Shown here piece after piece: positions 44,455 through 53,195 of a DNA stretch of 59,447 bases. Within the stretch, counting starts at the first letter, position 1, and the number at the start of each line of letters is the position of its first letter. Origin of the DNA: Streptomyces fructofermentans (GTDB lineage Bacteria > Actinomycetota > Actinomycetes > Streptomycetales > Streptomycetaceae). The translations under genes were made by a program, and so were the position numbers. The stretch spans positions 89,252 through 148,698 of the forward strand of contig NZ_BMWD01000026.1 in NCBI RefSeq assembly GCF_014651055.1, read 5' to 3'. The notes below the pieces were generated by a model. It was not told the DNA's origin. It worked only from the letters and a program-made list of their open reading frames with translations, and searched no databases.

Positions 44455-45459
44455 GTGGCGCTTGCGGCAGCTGGTGTGTCGGAGACCGAGGAAGCGGTCT
44501 ACCGGCATCTGGTGACGACGGACCGGGCCACGGCGGACGACGTGGCGAAACGCACCGGCATCGACCCCGCCGAGGTGCGGCGTGTGCTCGGCGCGCTGGC
44601 CGCCAAGGGCATGGTGAGCCATACCGACGTCCTGCCGCGCCAGTTCAGGGCGACTCCCCCGGACGTGGCGCTCATGCCCCGGCTGAAGCAGAACGCCGAC
44701 GCGCTGGACCTGGCCAGGTCGGAGGCGGCCGGCCTGCTCCAGCTCTACCGCGACACCATGCGGCGGCGGGACGCCAGCGAGCTGATCGAGGTCATCACCG
44801 GGGCCGAGGCACTGCGCCTGCACCTGCGGCAGATCCAGGCCGGCGTGCAGGAGGAGATGCTCTGGTTCTGCAAGGCCCAGTACGTCGCGATGCCGTCGGG
44901 CAGCAACGACGCGGAGTTCGAGGCACTGGGGCGCGGCGTGCGCTACCGGGTGCTGTACGAGAAGGCGTTCTTCGACGACGCGGGGGCCGTTGACAACGTT
45001 GTTGCGGGTGTCCGCGCCGGCGAGACGGCCCGCGCCGTGCCCCATCTGCCGCTGCGGCTGGCGGTCGCGGACCGGGCCATCGCCGTCTGCCCGCTCGTAC
45101 CGGGCGGCCCCCACGGCAGCCCGGACGAGCCGACCGCCGCGCTGGTACGGGACAGCAATCTGCTGGCAGCCCTCATCGCCCTGTTCGAGCGTTACTGGGA
45201 GGACGCGGTCCCGCTGGACGTCGACGGCTCGGGATCGGTGGCCGGAACCGACGGGGTCGGCGGATCCGACGGCCTGACCCCCGTCGACCGGCGCCTGCTG
45301 GCCCTGCTCGTCACCGGGGTCACCGACAAGGCCGTGGCGACCCAACTGGGCCTGAGCCGCCGCACGGTGCAGCGGCGCATCCAGCGCCTGATGGAGCTCG
45401 CGGGCGCGGCGACGCGCATGCAGCTCGCCTGGCAGGCGGCCCGGCGCGGCTGGCTCTGA
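44455..45459 (+). CDS. Two-HTH regulator (TrmB-like N-terminus, LuxR C-terminus)
   Basis: A 334-residue transcription regulator. Residues about 8-65 form a winged helix of the TrmB/MarR type (TADDVAKRTGIDPAEVRRVL). The middle is a PLD-like fold (about 100-240: EMLWFCKAQY, VRYRVLYEK). The C-terminus is a LuxR-type HTH (LLVTGVTDKAVATQLGLSRR). This architecture is common in Streptomyces next to secreted peptidases, and here it follows the subtilase. GTG 44455 has GGGAGGA close by. A palindrome lies just upstream, suggesting autoregulation. Confidence 0.87.
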   Translation: MALAAAGVSETEEAVYRHLVTTDRATADDVAKRTGIDPAEVRRVLGALAAKGMVSHTDVLPRQFRATPPDVALMPRLKQNADALDLARSEAAGLLQLYRDTMRRRDASELIEVITGAEALRLHLRQIQAGVQEEMLWFCKAQYVAMPSGSNDAEFEALGRGVRYRVLYEKAFFDDAGAVDNVVAGVRAGETARAVPHLPLRLAVADRAIAVCPLVPGGPHGSPDEPTAALVRDSNLLAALIALFERYWEDAVPLDVDGSGSVAGTDGVGGSDGLTPVDRRLLALLVTGVTDKAVATQLGLSRRTVQRRIQRLMELAGAATRMQLAWQAARRGWL

Positions 45460-45463
45460 GCGG

Positions 45464-45480
45464 CGCGCGGCCGCCGCGCG
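45464..45480 (+). terminator. Short hairpin after regulator
   Basis: 7-bp arms (45464-45470 / 45474-45480) with a 3-nt loop, four bases after the stop. Confidence 0.55.
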
Positions 45481-45620
45481 GGACCGACCCCCCGCCGTGG
45501 TCGCGGCTGACGGACCCCGTACCGCCGACACGAGGTGCGAGAGTCCCCGCCGACCGCTGGAGCCCGCGGGGCCGGACGCCCGTACGGGGGTCGTACGGAG
45601 CGGGACCGTGCCTCGGCCGG

Positions 45621-46244
45621 TCACCCGGGCCCGGGCGCGGTCCGTCCCCGCACCCAGGCGAGGAGGACCACCGAGCACACCGCGGCGAACGCGCACCACG
45701 TCGAGACGAACTCCAGCCGCCACAGGGCCCAGCAGACCACCGCGCCCACGGCGGCCAGGACGCCGAGCAGGCCCAGGACCCGGTCGCCGGCGAGCAGCAG
45801 GGACCCGATCGTGGCCACGAGGTACCCCGCCACGAGCGGTTCGGCCCAAGCCAGTTCGAGGGCGTAGCCGACGGTGCGGCCGTGGATCTCGGCCGTCACG
45901 GGACGGGTGGCCAGGGCGTACGCGAGCGCCGCCGCGGTGCACAGCCCGACGGCCAGGGGCACCGCAAGCCGCCGCCGGACCCGCGGTCCGCTCGCGCACA
46001 GCACGCCCGCGGGAACCCAGACCGCCAGCAGGGGCAGTGCGATCACCGCCCAGGCCGTGACGGCGGGCCCGATGCCGCCCCCCGAGCGCCAGACCGCCGA
46101 CTCGACCACCTGGTGGACGCCCAGGATCAGCGGGAGAGCGGCCAGCGGAAGATCGCCGGGGCTGCGGACCCGTGCCACGCACGCCGCACCGACGGCGGCG
46201 ATGCCGCAGCCCGCCACGAGGTCGGCGGTCGCACTCCAGCACAT
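45621..46244 (-). CDS. Six- to seven-helix membrane protein, DUF6629-like
   Basis: A 207-residue integral membrane protein with about seven hydrophobic helices, starting MCWSATADLVAGCGIAAVG. The MCWS start and the LGVHQVVESAVW segment (about residues 40-52) resemble the uncharacterised DUF6629 family; I am not certain of the name. No catalytic motif is visible apart from the conserved His/Glu pair HQVVE inside a helix. ATG 46242-46244 has GGTGGA upstream. It stands alone; upstream is a 568-base gap. Confidence 0.75.
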   Translation of the reverse strand: MCWSATADLVAGCGIAAVGAACVARVRSPGDLPLAALPLILGVHQVVESAVWRSGGGIGPAVTAWAVIALPLLAVWVPAGVLCASGPRVRRRLAVPLAVGLCTAAALAYALATRPVTAEIHGRTVGYALELAWAEPLVAGYLVATIGSLLLAGDRVLGLLGVLAAVGAVVCWALWRLEFVSTWCAFAAVCSVVLLAWVRGRTAPGPG

Positions 46245-46812
46245 CAGTCCACCAAGGGTCTCGACGCGGGGGACGCCCGCACGGAGTCCGGCCCTTGCGA
46301 CGACACGCTAAGCGCTGTCCGGTCATCCCCGGTGGACCAGCGCGCGGCGTCGGACGCGGTGCGTCGCGGGGCCGGGGGCCGTCCTCGTACCGGGGCGTGC
46401 TCGGGCGGTCCGGCGGCGCGCCGAGGTACCGCGTCCGTCGTCGTGCGCCCGCCGGGCACGGATCGGGACAGCCCCAGGAGCCCGTTGCGCCGTCGACGGC
46501 CCGCGGCGCAGGCCGCCCACCAGCGACTGCCGGCCGCCTCGGGTTCGGTTCGGCGGGCGAGGGCGGTTCGCGTCCGGGCCGCGCACCGGGCCTCCAGGGC
46601 ACCGGGATGCGGCCGGCCGTCGTCCGGCTGCCGGCCGACCTCGTGGGTGTCGCGGACCGGCGGAGTACGGGCCGCGCGCCGTCCACCGCCCGGAGGCCGC
46701 CGGCTCGCACACCCCCGCGACGCTCGGTCGCCCGACCCCCGCACCCCTGACGGCCGAGGACTCCGCGCGGCCTGCCGGGTGACGCCGGGACGGACCGCGC
46801 GTCGCGTCGGCG
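46245..46812. other. Intergenic, no gene seen
   Basis: 568 bases between two minus-strand membrane-protein genes. Open frames exist on both strands but have no ribosome site, family likeness or plausible composition. Nothing structural stands out. Confidence 0.4.
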
Positions 46813-48663
46813 TCACCGCCGTTCGTAGAGCGTGATCGAGTGGCCCACCGCGCCGACGGGGGTGCTGGTGTCCAGCAGCGCGGCCAGCCGTCTGTCGGCC
46901 TTGGCCGCCGCGGAGTCCGACACGACCAGCAGTCCGTGCACCTCGCCGAGCGGGGCTCCCCGGGGGTCGAGCGCGTCGATGCCGTAGTGGGCGGGCACGC
47001 CGCTGCCCTTGTAGACGAGCCAGACGCGCTCGCCGGGGCGGTGCTCGCGCAGGTGCTCGGCCAGGCGGCGCAGGTCCTGCCCCCAGTCGACGTTGGAGTC
47101 GTGCAGGCGCAGCCGCGTCTTCGACGGTCCCCCGAACGCCTCGTTGGAGTACGGCAGGTAGTACGGGTACGCGCGCAGGGAGCTGACGGCCACGAAGGCG
47201 ACCAGCAGCACCGCCGCGGCACGGACCGGGCGGCGGCGCGGGACGGTGACCGCGGCGGCGGCGACCGCGAGGAAGAGGGGGAGGAAGACGACGTACCGCA
47301 CGCCCAGGTCGCGGACGCCGTTCATCGCCCCGGCCAGCAGCACGGCCGCGGGGACGAGTACGTACGGGGCCGCGGGCCGCAGCCGGCGGACCGCCAGCAG
47401 TACGGCGGCTCCGGCGAGCCACAGCGCCAGCATGCCCAGCGGGGTCTTCACCAGGAGCGCCGCCGGGAGGTAGTACCAGAGGGAACCGCTGTAGTGGCGG
47501 CCGAACAGGAACCCGTCCCAGACGTGGTACTCGAAGCCGAACTGGATGCGCATGCCGTCCCGGTACGCCTCCGGGAACGGCAGCCACGCGGCGACGAGTC
47601 CGCGCATCCCGCGGATGTCCGGCACCTGGGCGGGCTCGGTCCAGCGCAGCCTCGGGTCGACGACGAGGTAGGTCACCCACACGACGGCGACGGCGATCAG
47701 GGCCGTGCCGACGCCCGCGGCGGCGCCGTACGCGAGCACGCGCAACCGCTCACGCGCGGTGGCCCGGGCGGGGGCCACGGGGACGCCCTGCCCGGTGCCC
47801 GCGTCGGAGGCGGTGGCTGCCGAGGCGTCGGCTTCCGAGGCGCCGGGCGCGGGGGGCGCGGTGGGTTCGGAGGTCCGGCGGGCGTGGTGGGCGCGGACGG
47901 ACACGGCGGCGAGCAGCATCAGGACCGGGACGACCGGCAGGAGGCTCATCTTCGTGGCCAGCGCCGCGCCCGCCGCGACTCCCGCGAGCGGCAGGAACAG
48001 CCGGGGCCGCCGCCTCGCCCGCCACAGCAGCCACACCGATGTGAGCAGGAAGCCCGCTGCGGGCACGTCGAGCGTGGCCAGCGAACCGTGTGCGATGACG
48101 TCCGGCGAGAAGGCGTACAGCGCGAGGGCCACCAGCCCGCCGGCGGGTCCGGTGACCTCGCGGGCGAAGGCCAGGACGACCAGCCCGAACAGCAGGGTGA
48201 GCGCGATGACCGGCAGGCGTGCCCTCAGCATCAGCCGGTCCGGGTCGTTGCCCGACTCGTACAGCAGCCGCCGTCCGAGTGCCTGCTGACTGCCGGTGAA
48301 GCCGGGATCGAGACGGGTGTCGGCGAACACCAGCCCGGACGCGATGACCAGTTTCCCCAGGGGCGGGTGCTCGGGGTTGTACCTGAGGCTGCGCTCCTTC
48401 AGGTAGACCTCGGCGGTGGCCACGTACACCGGCTCGTCGATGGTCGGACTCTGCTCGACGGCCGCCGTCACCATCGCGACCGCCATCTCGGCGAGGAGCA
48501 GCACGACCGCCGCCGCGTACAGCCACCGGCCGTGGCGGCGCGACCGCTTGACGCGCCCGAGGCGTCCGAGGTGTACGGGCCGTTCGTCCGGTAAGGCGGA
48601 GCCGGGCGGAACGGGGCCCGTGTGCTCGTCACCGTCGGGCCGGGTGATCCACAGCGCCCACAT
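46813..48663 (-). CDS. GT39/ArnT-like membrane glycosyltransferase
   Basis: A 616-residue polytopic protein with about 10-12 helices. The first extracytoplasmic loop carries the acidic pair of GT-C enzymes (SPTIDEPVYVATAEVYL, about residues 72-88) and YNPEHPPLGKL. It probably moves a sugar from a polyprenyl phosphate to protein or glycan on the outer face (Pmt/ArnT class); donor and acceptor are unknown. An Ala/Ser/Asp-rich loop (about residues 255-300) interrupts the helices. A C-terminal soluble tail of about 100 residues (VDWGQDLRRLAEHL) is typical of this actinobacterial subgroup. ATG 48661-48663 follows GGGAGGG. Confidence 0.85.
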   Translation of the reverse strand: MWALWITRPDGDEHTGPVPPGSALPDERPVHLGRLGRVKRSRRHGRWLYAAAVVLLLAEMAVAMVTAAVEQSPTIDEPVYVATAEVYLKERSLRYNPEHPPLGKLVIASGLVFADTRLDPGFTGSQQALGRRLLYESGNDPDRLMLRARLPVIALTLLFGLVVLAFAREVTGPAGGLVALALYAFSPDVIAHGSLATLDVPAAGFLLTSVWLLWRARRRPRLFLPLAGVAAGAALATKMSLLPVVPVLMLLAAVSVRAHHARRTSEPTAPPAPGASEADASAATASDAGTGQGVPVAPARATARERLRVLAYGAAAGVGTALIAVAVVWVTYLVVDPRLRWTEPAQVPDIRGMRGLVAAWLPFPEAYRDGMRIQFGFEYHVWDGFLFGRHYSGSLWYYLPAALLVKTPLGMLALWLAGAAVLLAVRRLRPAAPYVLVPAAVLLAGAMNGVRDLGVRYVVFLPLFLAVAAAAVTVPRRRPVRAAAVLLVAFVAVSSLRAYPYYLPYSNEAFGGPSKTRLRLHDSNVDWGQDLRRLAEHLREHRPGERVWLVYKGSGVPAHYGIDALDPRGAPLGEVHGLLVVSDSAAAKADRRLAALLDTSTPVGAVGHSITLYERR

Positions 48664-48849
48664 GGCACATACCCTCCCATCAACCCCCACCCCCGTGGTG
48701 CTCTTTGGGCCTGCGGGGGCTCAAGTGTTGGGCGGGGCTTCACCGTTGTGATGCCCGCGACCCCTTGGCGCGCCGCCCGAAGACCGGAATGCTGAGCTGC
48801 ACATGTCATACGGGTCGTTGGTCCGCGAGGGCCGATCAGGAGGACGCTT

Positions 48850-49644
48850 GTGAACGGCAGACCGGCATCGAAGCTCTTCGGCTCGCGGCGATTCCGCCAG
48901 AGGTCACTGGGCGGCCTCGCGGGTGCCGCGGCCCTGGTGCTCGCCTTCCCGGCCACCGCCCTGGCGGCGCCTCCCGGCGCGCTTCCCGCCAACGCGAGCG
49001 GGCTGGAGCAGACGTTCCAGCCCGCCTTCGACTACGACACCGACGGCTGCTACTCCACCCCCGCCATCGGCACGGACGGGACGATCAACGGCGGACTCAA
49101 GCCGAGCGGGGCGCTCAACGGCTCCTGCCGGGACGCGTCCGACCTGGACAACACCAACGGCTACTCGCGCGAGAAGTGCAACAACGGCTGGTGCGCGATC
49201 GTCTACGCCCTGTACTTCGAGAAGGACCAGGCGGTGGCCGGCAGCGGGCTGGGCGGCCACCGGCACGACTGGGAGCACGTCGTGGTGTGGGTGCAGAACA
49301 ACGAGGTCCAGTACGTCTCGACGTCCAACCACGGCTCGTTCACGGTCCACAACCGGTCCCAGATGCGCTTCGACGGCACGCATCCGAAGGTCGTCTACCA
49401 CAAGGACGGGATCAGCACCCACTGCTTCCGGGCCGCCAACTCCAACGACGACCCGCCGGAGAACCACAAGGGGACCTGGCAGTATCCGCCGCTGGTCGGC
49501 TGGAACGGCTACCCGGCGGGCCTGCGCGACAAGCTGACCACGTACAACTTCGGCAGTGCGACGCTCGGCATCAAGGACAGCACCTTCAACTCCCACCTGG
49601 CCTCGGCCAAGCCGTCCGGGATCGCCTTCGACCCGAACGCCTGA
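48850..49644 (+). CDS. Secreted NPP1/NLP family protein (necrosis-inducing-like)
   Basis: A 264-residue exported protein of the NEP1-like family. Sec signal peptide about 1-40 (FPATALAAPP). The hallmark heptapeptide GHRHDWE is intact at residues 136-142, including the His, Asp and Glu that bind the metal and are needed for plant membrane damage in studied NLPs. Two Cys pairs are likely disulphides (C67/C93 and C110/C115), plus one near 198. In this family, targets are plant sphingolipids; whether this one is cytolytic is untested, since many NLPs are not. GTG 48850 follows AGGAGGA. Confidence 0.92.
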   Translation: MNGRPASKLFGSRRFRQRSLGGLAGAAALVLAFPATALAAPPGALPANASGLEQTFQPAFDYDTDGCYSTPAIGTDGTINGGLKPSGALNGSCRDASDLDNTNGYSREKCNNGWCAIVYALYFEKDQAVAGSGLGGHRHDWEHVVVWVQNNEVQYVSTSNHGSFTVHNRSQMRFDGTHPKVVYHKDGISTHCFRAANSNDDPPENHKGTWQYPPLVGWNGYPAGLRDKLTTYNFGSATLGIKDSTFNSHLASAKPSGIAFDPNA

Positions 49645-49651
49645 CCGCGTC

Positions 49652-50536
49652 TCACACCGGCGGGGCCCCCGGGCCCCCCGGGGACGGCGGCCTCCCGGCC
49701 CTGCCGGGAGCGCCGCCGCTCGCGCCCGCGGGCAGGACCCGGGAGGCGAAGGCGACGACGTCCTGGACGACGCGTTCGGGCTCCTCCACGTACAGGAGGT
49801 GGCCCGCGCCCTCGTACACGGTGAGTTCGGAGCCGGGGATCGCGTCGAGGATGCGCTGCTGGTCCGTACGCGGCAGCAGCGTGTCGGCGTCGCCCCACAG
49901 CACGAGCGTGGGGACGAGGATGCCCCGGAGCGTCGCGGGCAGGTCCGTCTCCATGAGGCCCCGCAGGGTCTCCCGCCAGACCCGGGCGGGCACCTTGAGG
50001 CTCTCCGCCGTCAGGGTCGCCACGAGCCCGCGCCCCAGTGGCCGCGCCGCGAGTTCGTCGAGGAGTTCCTCCGCGAAGGCGCGCGGGACGGGGTCCTTGA
50101 GCCCGTCGACCCGCCGCCGCAGGGCCGCGGCGCCCGGCTTGTCCGCGAGTGCCGCCGGAGCGCCCGCCAGGACGAGTCCGGCCACCCGGTCGGGGTGGCT
50201 GCCCGCGACCATCCGCGCGACCACCCCACCACTGGACGCGCCGACCAGTACGGCACGGCCGACGTCCACGGCGTCGAGGAAGGCCACGAGGTCGCGCGCG
50301 AAGTCCTCCGGCAGGTATCCGTCGGCGGGCCGCTCGGCGTCGCCGTGCCCGCGCTGGGTCGGCGCGTACCCGTGGACCGCGGCCGGAAGCTGCCTGAGCA
50401 GGGGCTCGAACGTCCACCACGAGTCCCCCAGGCCGTGCACGAAGACGACCGGCGCGCCCTCCGGGTAGCCGGCCTCGGCGTAGGGGAGCAGCAGTCCGCT
50501 CCCGAGCCGTGCGGCCTTCACGGCGATCGTGCTCAC
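49652..50536 (-). CDS. Alpha/beta-fold hydrolase
   Basis: A 294-residue alpha/beta hydrolase. Oxyanion segment FVHGLGDSWWTF, nucleophile elbow VGASSGG (Ser101), acid LWGDADTLLP and catalytic His in EGAGHLLYVEEP. It resembles haloalkane dehalogenase/esterase-type cytosolic hydrolases, but the substrate cannot be assigned. A Pro/Gly tail of 25 residues follows. GTG 50534-50536 has GGAGG upstream. The stop is seven bases from that of the convergent NLP gene. Confidence 0.88.
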   Translation of the reverse strand: MSTIAVKAARLGSGLLLPYAEAGYPEGAPVVFVHGLGDSWWTFEPLLRQLPAAVHGYAPTQRGHGDAERPADGYLPEDFARDLVAFLDAVDVGRAVLVGASSGGVVARMVAGSHPDRVAGLVLAGAPAALADKPGAAALRRRVDGLKDPVPRAFAEELLDELAARPLGRGLVATLTAESLKVPARVWRETLRGLMETDLPATLRGILVPTLVLWGDADTLLPRTDQQRILDAIPGSELTVYEGAGHLLYVEEPERVVQDVVAFASRVLPAGASGGAPGRAGRPPSPGGPGAPPV

Positions 50537-50923
50537 GGAGGACCTCCTGACGTCGGTCGTTCGGCCCCCTCGCCCGCCGCCGCGGGCGGCGCGACGATCT
50601 CTCTCATCGTAGTGAGGAGCGCGCCGGTCCGCCCGTCCGTACGCCTCGCCCGAAGCGGCCGCCGCGCCCTTCCGCACGGCTCCGCGAGAACGCGGAATAC
50701 GCCCGCCCGCGCCCTGCCCGCCCCCTCGGCGACGCCCCCGCGACAACCGGAATTTCCTCTTCCGCGACAGGCCCGAAGCGGCTCGACGACACCCGGAGGA
50801 TCACCGGACGGCGTCGATCGACGGTTCCTGTCACAACCGGCGCCGCGGTGGGCTACATTTCGATCGCCCTCGGTTCCGGGATTACATCGGAGGGGCGCTC
50901 TGAGAGGAATTCTGGAGCGGCAC
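50537..50923. other. Divergent intergenic region, hydrolase / acyl-CoA ligase
   Basis: 387 bases without a gene. It holds a 12-bp perfect palindrome CGTCGATCGACG (50812-50823) and an AT-richer run near 50830-50885 that probably contains the ligase promoter. Confidence 0.45.
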
Positions 50924-52828
50924 ATGCACCCCTTGGACCTTCCCAGAACGAATCGGACCCTGATGCAGGGAGGGCTCGCCGACAGTCTCTTCGAGACGGC
51001 CGACCACGCCCCCACGCTGCCGCAGCTCGCACGCCGTTCGGACACCGATTCCACGACCTGGACGACGGTCGCCGCGATCGAACTGCGGGACGAGGTGCTG
51101 GACGTGGCCCGCGGCTTCATCGCGGCCGGGATCTTCCCCGGACACCGCGTCGCCGTGATGGCCCGCACGCGCTACGAGTGGACCGTCCTCAGCTACGCGC
51201 TGTGGACCGTGGGCGCCGAGATCGTGCCCATCTACCCGACGTCCTCGCACGAGCAGGTCGCCTGGATCCTCAAGGACGCCGGCTGCGTCGCCGTGGTGGT
51301 CGAGGACGAGCAGGGCATCATGACCGTCGGCTCGGTCTGCGCCTCCCTGCCGGCCCTGCGGCACGTCTGGCAGCTCGACGCGGGCGCCCTGGCCGACCTC
51401 ATGGAAGCGGGCCTGTCGGTCCCGATCACCACCGTCGAGTCCATGCGCCGGATCGTGCTGCCCGACTCGACGGCGGTCATCGCCTACACGTCCGGCACGA
51501 CGGGGCACCCCAAGGGCTGCGCGCTCAGCCACCGCAGCCTGGCCGCCCCCTGCGACACCCTGCTGGACGGCTGGGGCCACACGGCGGCGCCCCCCGGGGA
51601 GCAGCCCGTCGTCCTCGCGTTCCTCCCGTTCTCCCACGTCTACGGCCTGATGATCCAGGGCATGTGCATGCGGGGCGGCATACTCATGGGCCACGAGCCC
51701 GACCTCCGCGCGGAGGCGCTGTCCGCGGCCCTGATGTCCTTCCGCCCCACGTACCTCTACGCCGTGCCCTTCGTCTTCGAGAAGATCTACAAGAACTTCC
51801 TGCGCGCGGCCCAGGAGGCGGGCCGCGGCGCCCTGTTCGAGCGCGCGGTGCGCACGGCCCAGGACTTCGCCGCCGCCTCCGAGCGGCAGCGGCTCGGCAC
51901 CGGACCGGGCCCCGGCTTCGACCTGCGGCTGCAGCACGCCCTGTACGAGAAGACGGTGTACCGCAAGCTCCGCGCCGCACTGGGCGGCAGGGTGTGCGGC
52001 GCGGTGTCGGGCGGCTCGCCCCTCAACCGTGAACTCGCCCTCTTCTACTCGGGCATCGGCATCTTCGTCCACGACGGGTACGGGCTGACGGAGACCAGCG
52101 GCGGCATCACGGCGCAGCCCGTCGGCCGCGAGAAGCTGGGCACCGTCGGACGCCCGCTGCCCGACACGGAGGTCCAGGTCGCCGAGGACGGCGAGATCCT
52201 CGTCCGCGGCCCCTCGGTCTTCCAGGGCTACATCAACGACGAGGCGGGCACCCGGGCCGCGCTCCGCAACGGCTGGCTGGCCACGGGCGACATCGGACAC
52301 GTCGACTCCGAGGGGTACCTGAGCATCACGGGCCGCAAGAAGGACATCGTGATCACCAGCGGCGGCAAGAGCGTGGCTCCCGCGGCGCTGGAGGAGCACC
52401 TGCGGGTGCACCCGCTGATCCACCAGGCGGTGGTCGTGGGCGACAACCGGCCGTGCGTCGGCGCCCTGATCACCCTCGACCCGGACTTCCTCGCGCACTG
52501 GCGCGCCGTCCTGGCCGCCCCGGGCGAGCAGACCGACCGCGAGATGCGGGAGGAGGACGCGCTGCGGGAGGAGATCAAAAGAGCCGTGGCCGCCGCGAAC
52601 AGCACCGTGTCGCGCTCCGAGTCCATTCGCGTCTACCGGGTGCTGCCCGAGCCGTTCGACCTCGCCAACGGCATGCTCACGCCGTCGATGAAGCTGCGCA
52701 GGGACGCCATCGCGCAGCGGTACGCGGCCGAGATCGAGGCGATGTACCAGTCGTCGTCGCGCGGTTCGCGCAACCCGGCCCCCGTCGACCCCAACCAGTG
52801 GGACGACTCGGACAACGTCTTCAGGTGA
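50924..52828 (+). CDS. Long-chain fatty acid-CoA ligase (AMP-forming)
   Basis: A 634-residue ANL-superfamily adenylating enzyme of the long-chain acyl-CoA synthetase (FadD15-like) type. It forms acyl-AMP and then acyl-CoA in the cytoplasm. Motifs: P-loop-like YTSGTTGHPKG (about 188-198), GYGLTETSGG (about 384-393), hinge and A8 region ITGRKKDIVITSGGKSVAP, and a C-terminal Lys-containing LTPSMKLRR. ATG 50924 has GGAG eight bases upstream. The C-terminal 25 residues are polar and unusual. It is divergent from a hydrolase gene. Confidence 0.92.
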   Translation: MHPLDLPRTNRTLMQGGLADSLFETADHAPTLPQLARRSDTDSTTWTTVAAIELRDEVLDVARGFIAAGIFPGHRVAVMARTRYEWTVLSYALWTVGAEIVPIYPTSSHEQVAWILKDAGCVAVVVEDEQGIMTVGSVCASLPALRHVWQLDAGALADLMEAGLSVPITTVESMRRIVLPDSTAVIAYTSGTTGHPKGCALSHRSLAAPCDTLLDGWGHTAAPPGEQPVVLAFLPFSHVYGLMIQGMCMRGGILMGHEPDLRAEALSAALMSFRPTYLYAVPFVFEKIYKNFLRAAQEAGRGALFERAVRTAQDFAAASERQRLGTGPGPGFDLRLQHALYEKTVYRKLRAALGGRVCGAVSGGSPLNRELALFYSGIGIFVHDGYGLTETSGGITAQPVGREKLGTVGRPLPDTEVQVAEDGEILVRGPSVFQGYINDEAGTRAALRNGWLATGDIGHVDSEGYLSITGRKKDIVITSGGKSVAPAALEEHLRVHPLIHQAVVVGDNRPCVGALITLDPDFLAHWRAVLAAPGEQTDREMREEDALREEIKRAVAAANSTVSRSESIRVYRVLPEPFDLANGMLTPSMKLRRDAIAQRYAAEIEAMYQSSSRGSRNPAPVDPNQWDDSDNVFR

Positions 52829-53195
52829 CCCCGCCGCACACGGCCCCGCACGGCGGGCGACCCCGGGAGGTCGGCCCGCCGTGCGCTCCGGCGTTCCCCG
52901 GAGCGTGAACCTCCGCCCCGGAGAACTCCGCCTGCGCGCACCGGTACCCGCCGGGCAGCCGCCCCGCGAATCAGCCGCGCACCCCCGCCGCCCGCCGTCA
53001 CGGCACGGCTGACGGCCGCCCCGCGGTTCTGCACAGGGCCCGTGCCATCCCGGACCTCCCCTCACCCAACGATTGAATCGTGCACGGTTCTTGACGCCCA
53101 ATGAGCGAGAGTCCTACCGTCACAGCGATTAAAACGATTCAAAATTCAGACCCCAACGGGGTCTCTTCGTGCTGCCCCGGGAGTGGACAGGAACC
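52829..53195. other. Intergenic region carrying the GH106 control region
   Basis: 367 bases without a gene. The left two thirds are GC-rich and featureless; the right third (53065-53150) is strikingly AT-rich for this genome and holds the promoter and two operator-like sites. Confidence 0.6.
53069..53145 (+). promoter_or_regulatory. Promoter between inverted operator-like sites
   Basis: TTGACG (53091-53096), an 18-base spacer and TACCGT (53115-53120). It is flanked by ACGAT-TGA-ATCGT (53069-53081) and an AT-rich site at 53128-53145. The 9-mer TTGAATCGT occurs in both, in opposite orientation (53073-53081; reverse of 53134-53142). LacI-type repressors bind sites of this kind near glycosidase genes. 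Confidence 0.6.

Noticed and set aside
46172..46812. Frames on both strands in the 568-base gap
   Set aside because: No start signals, no recognisable fold and extreme Arg/Pro content.
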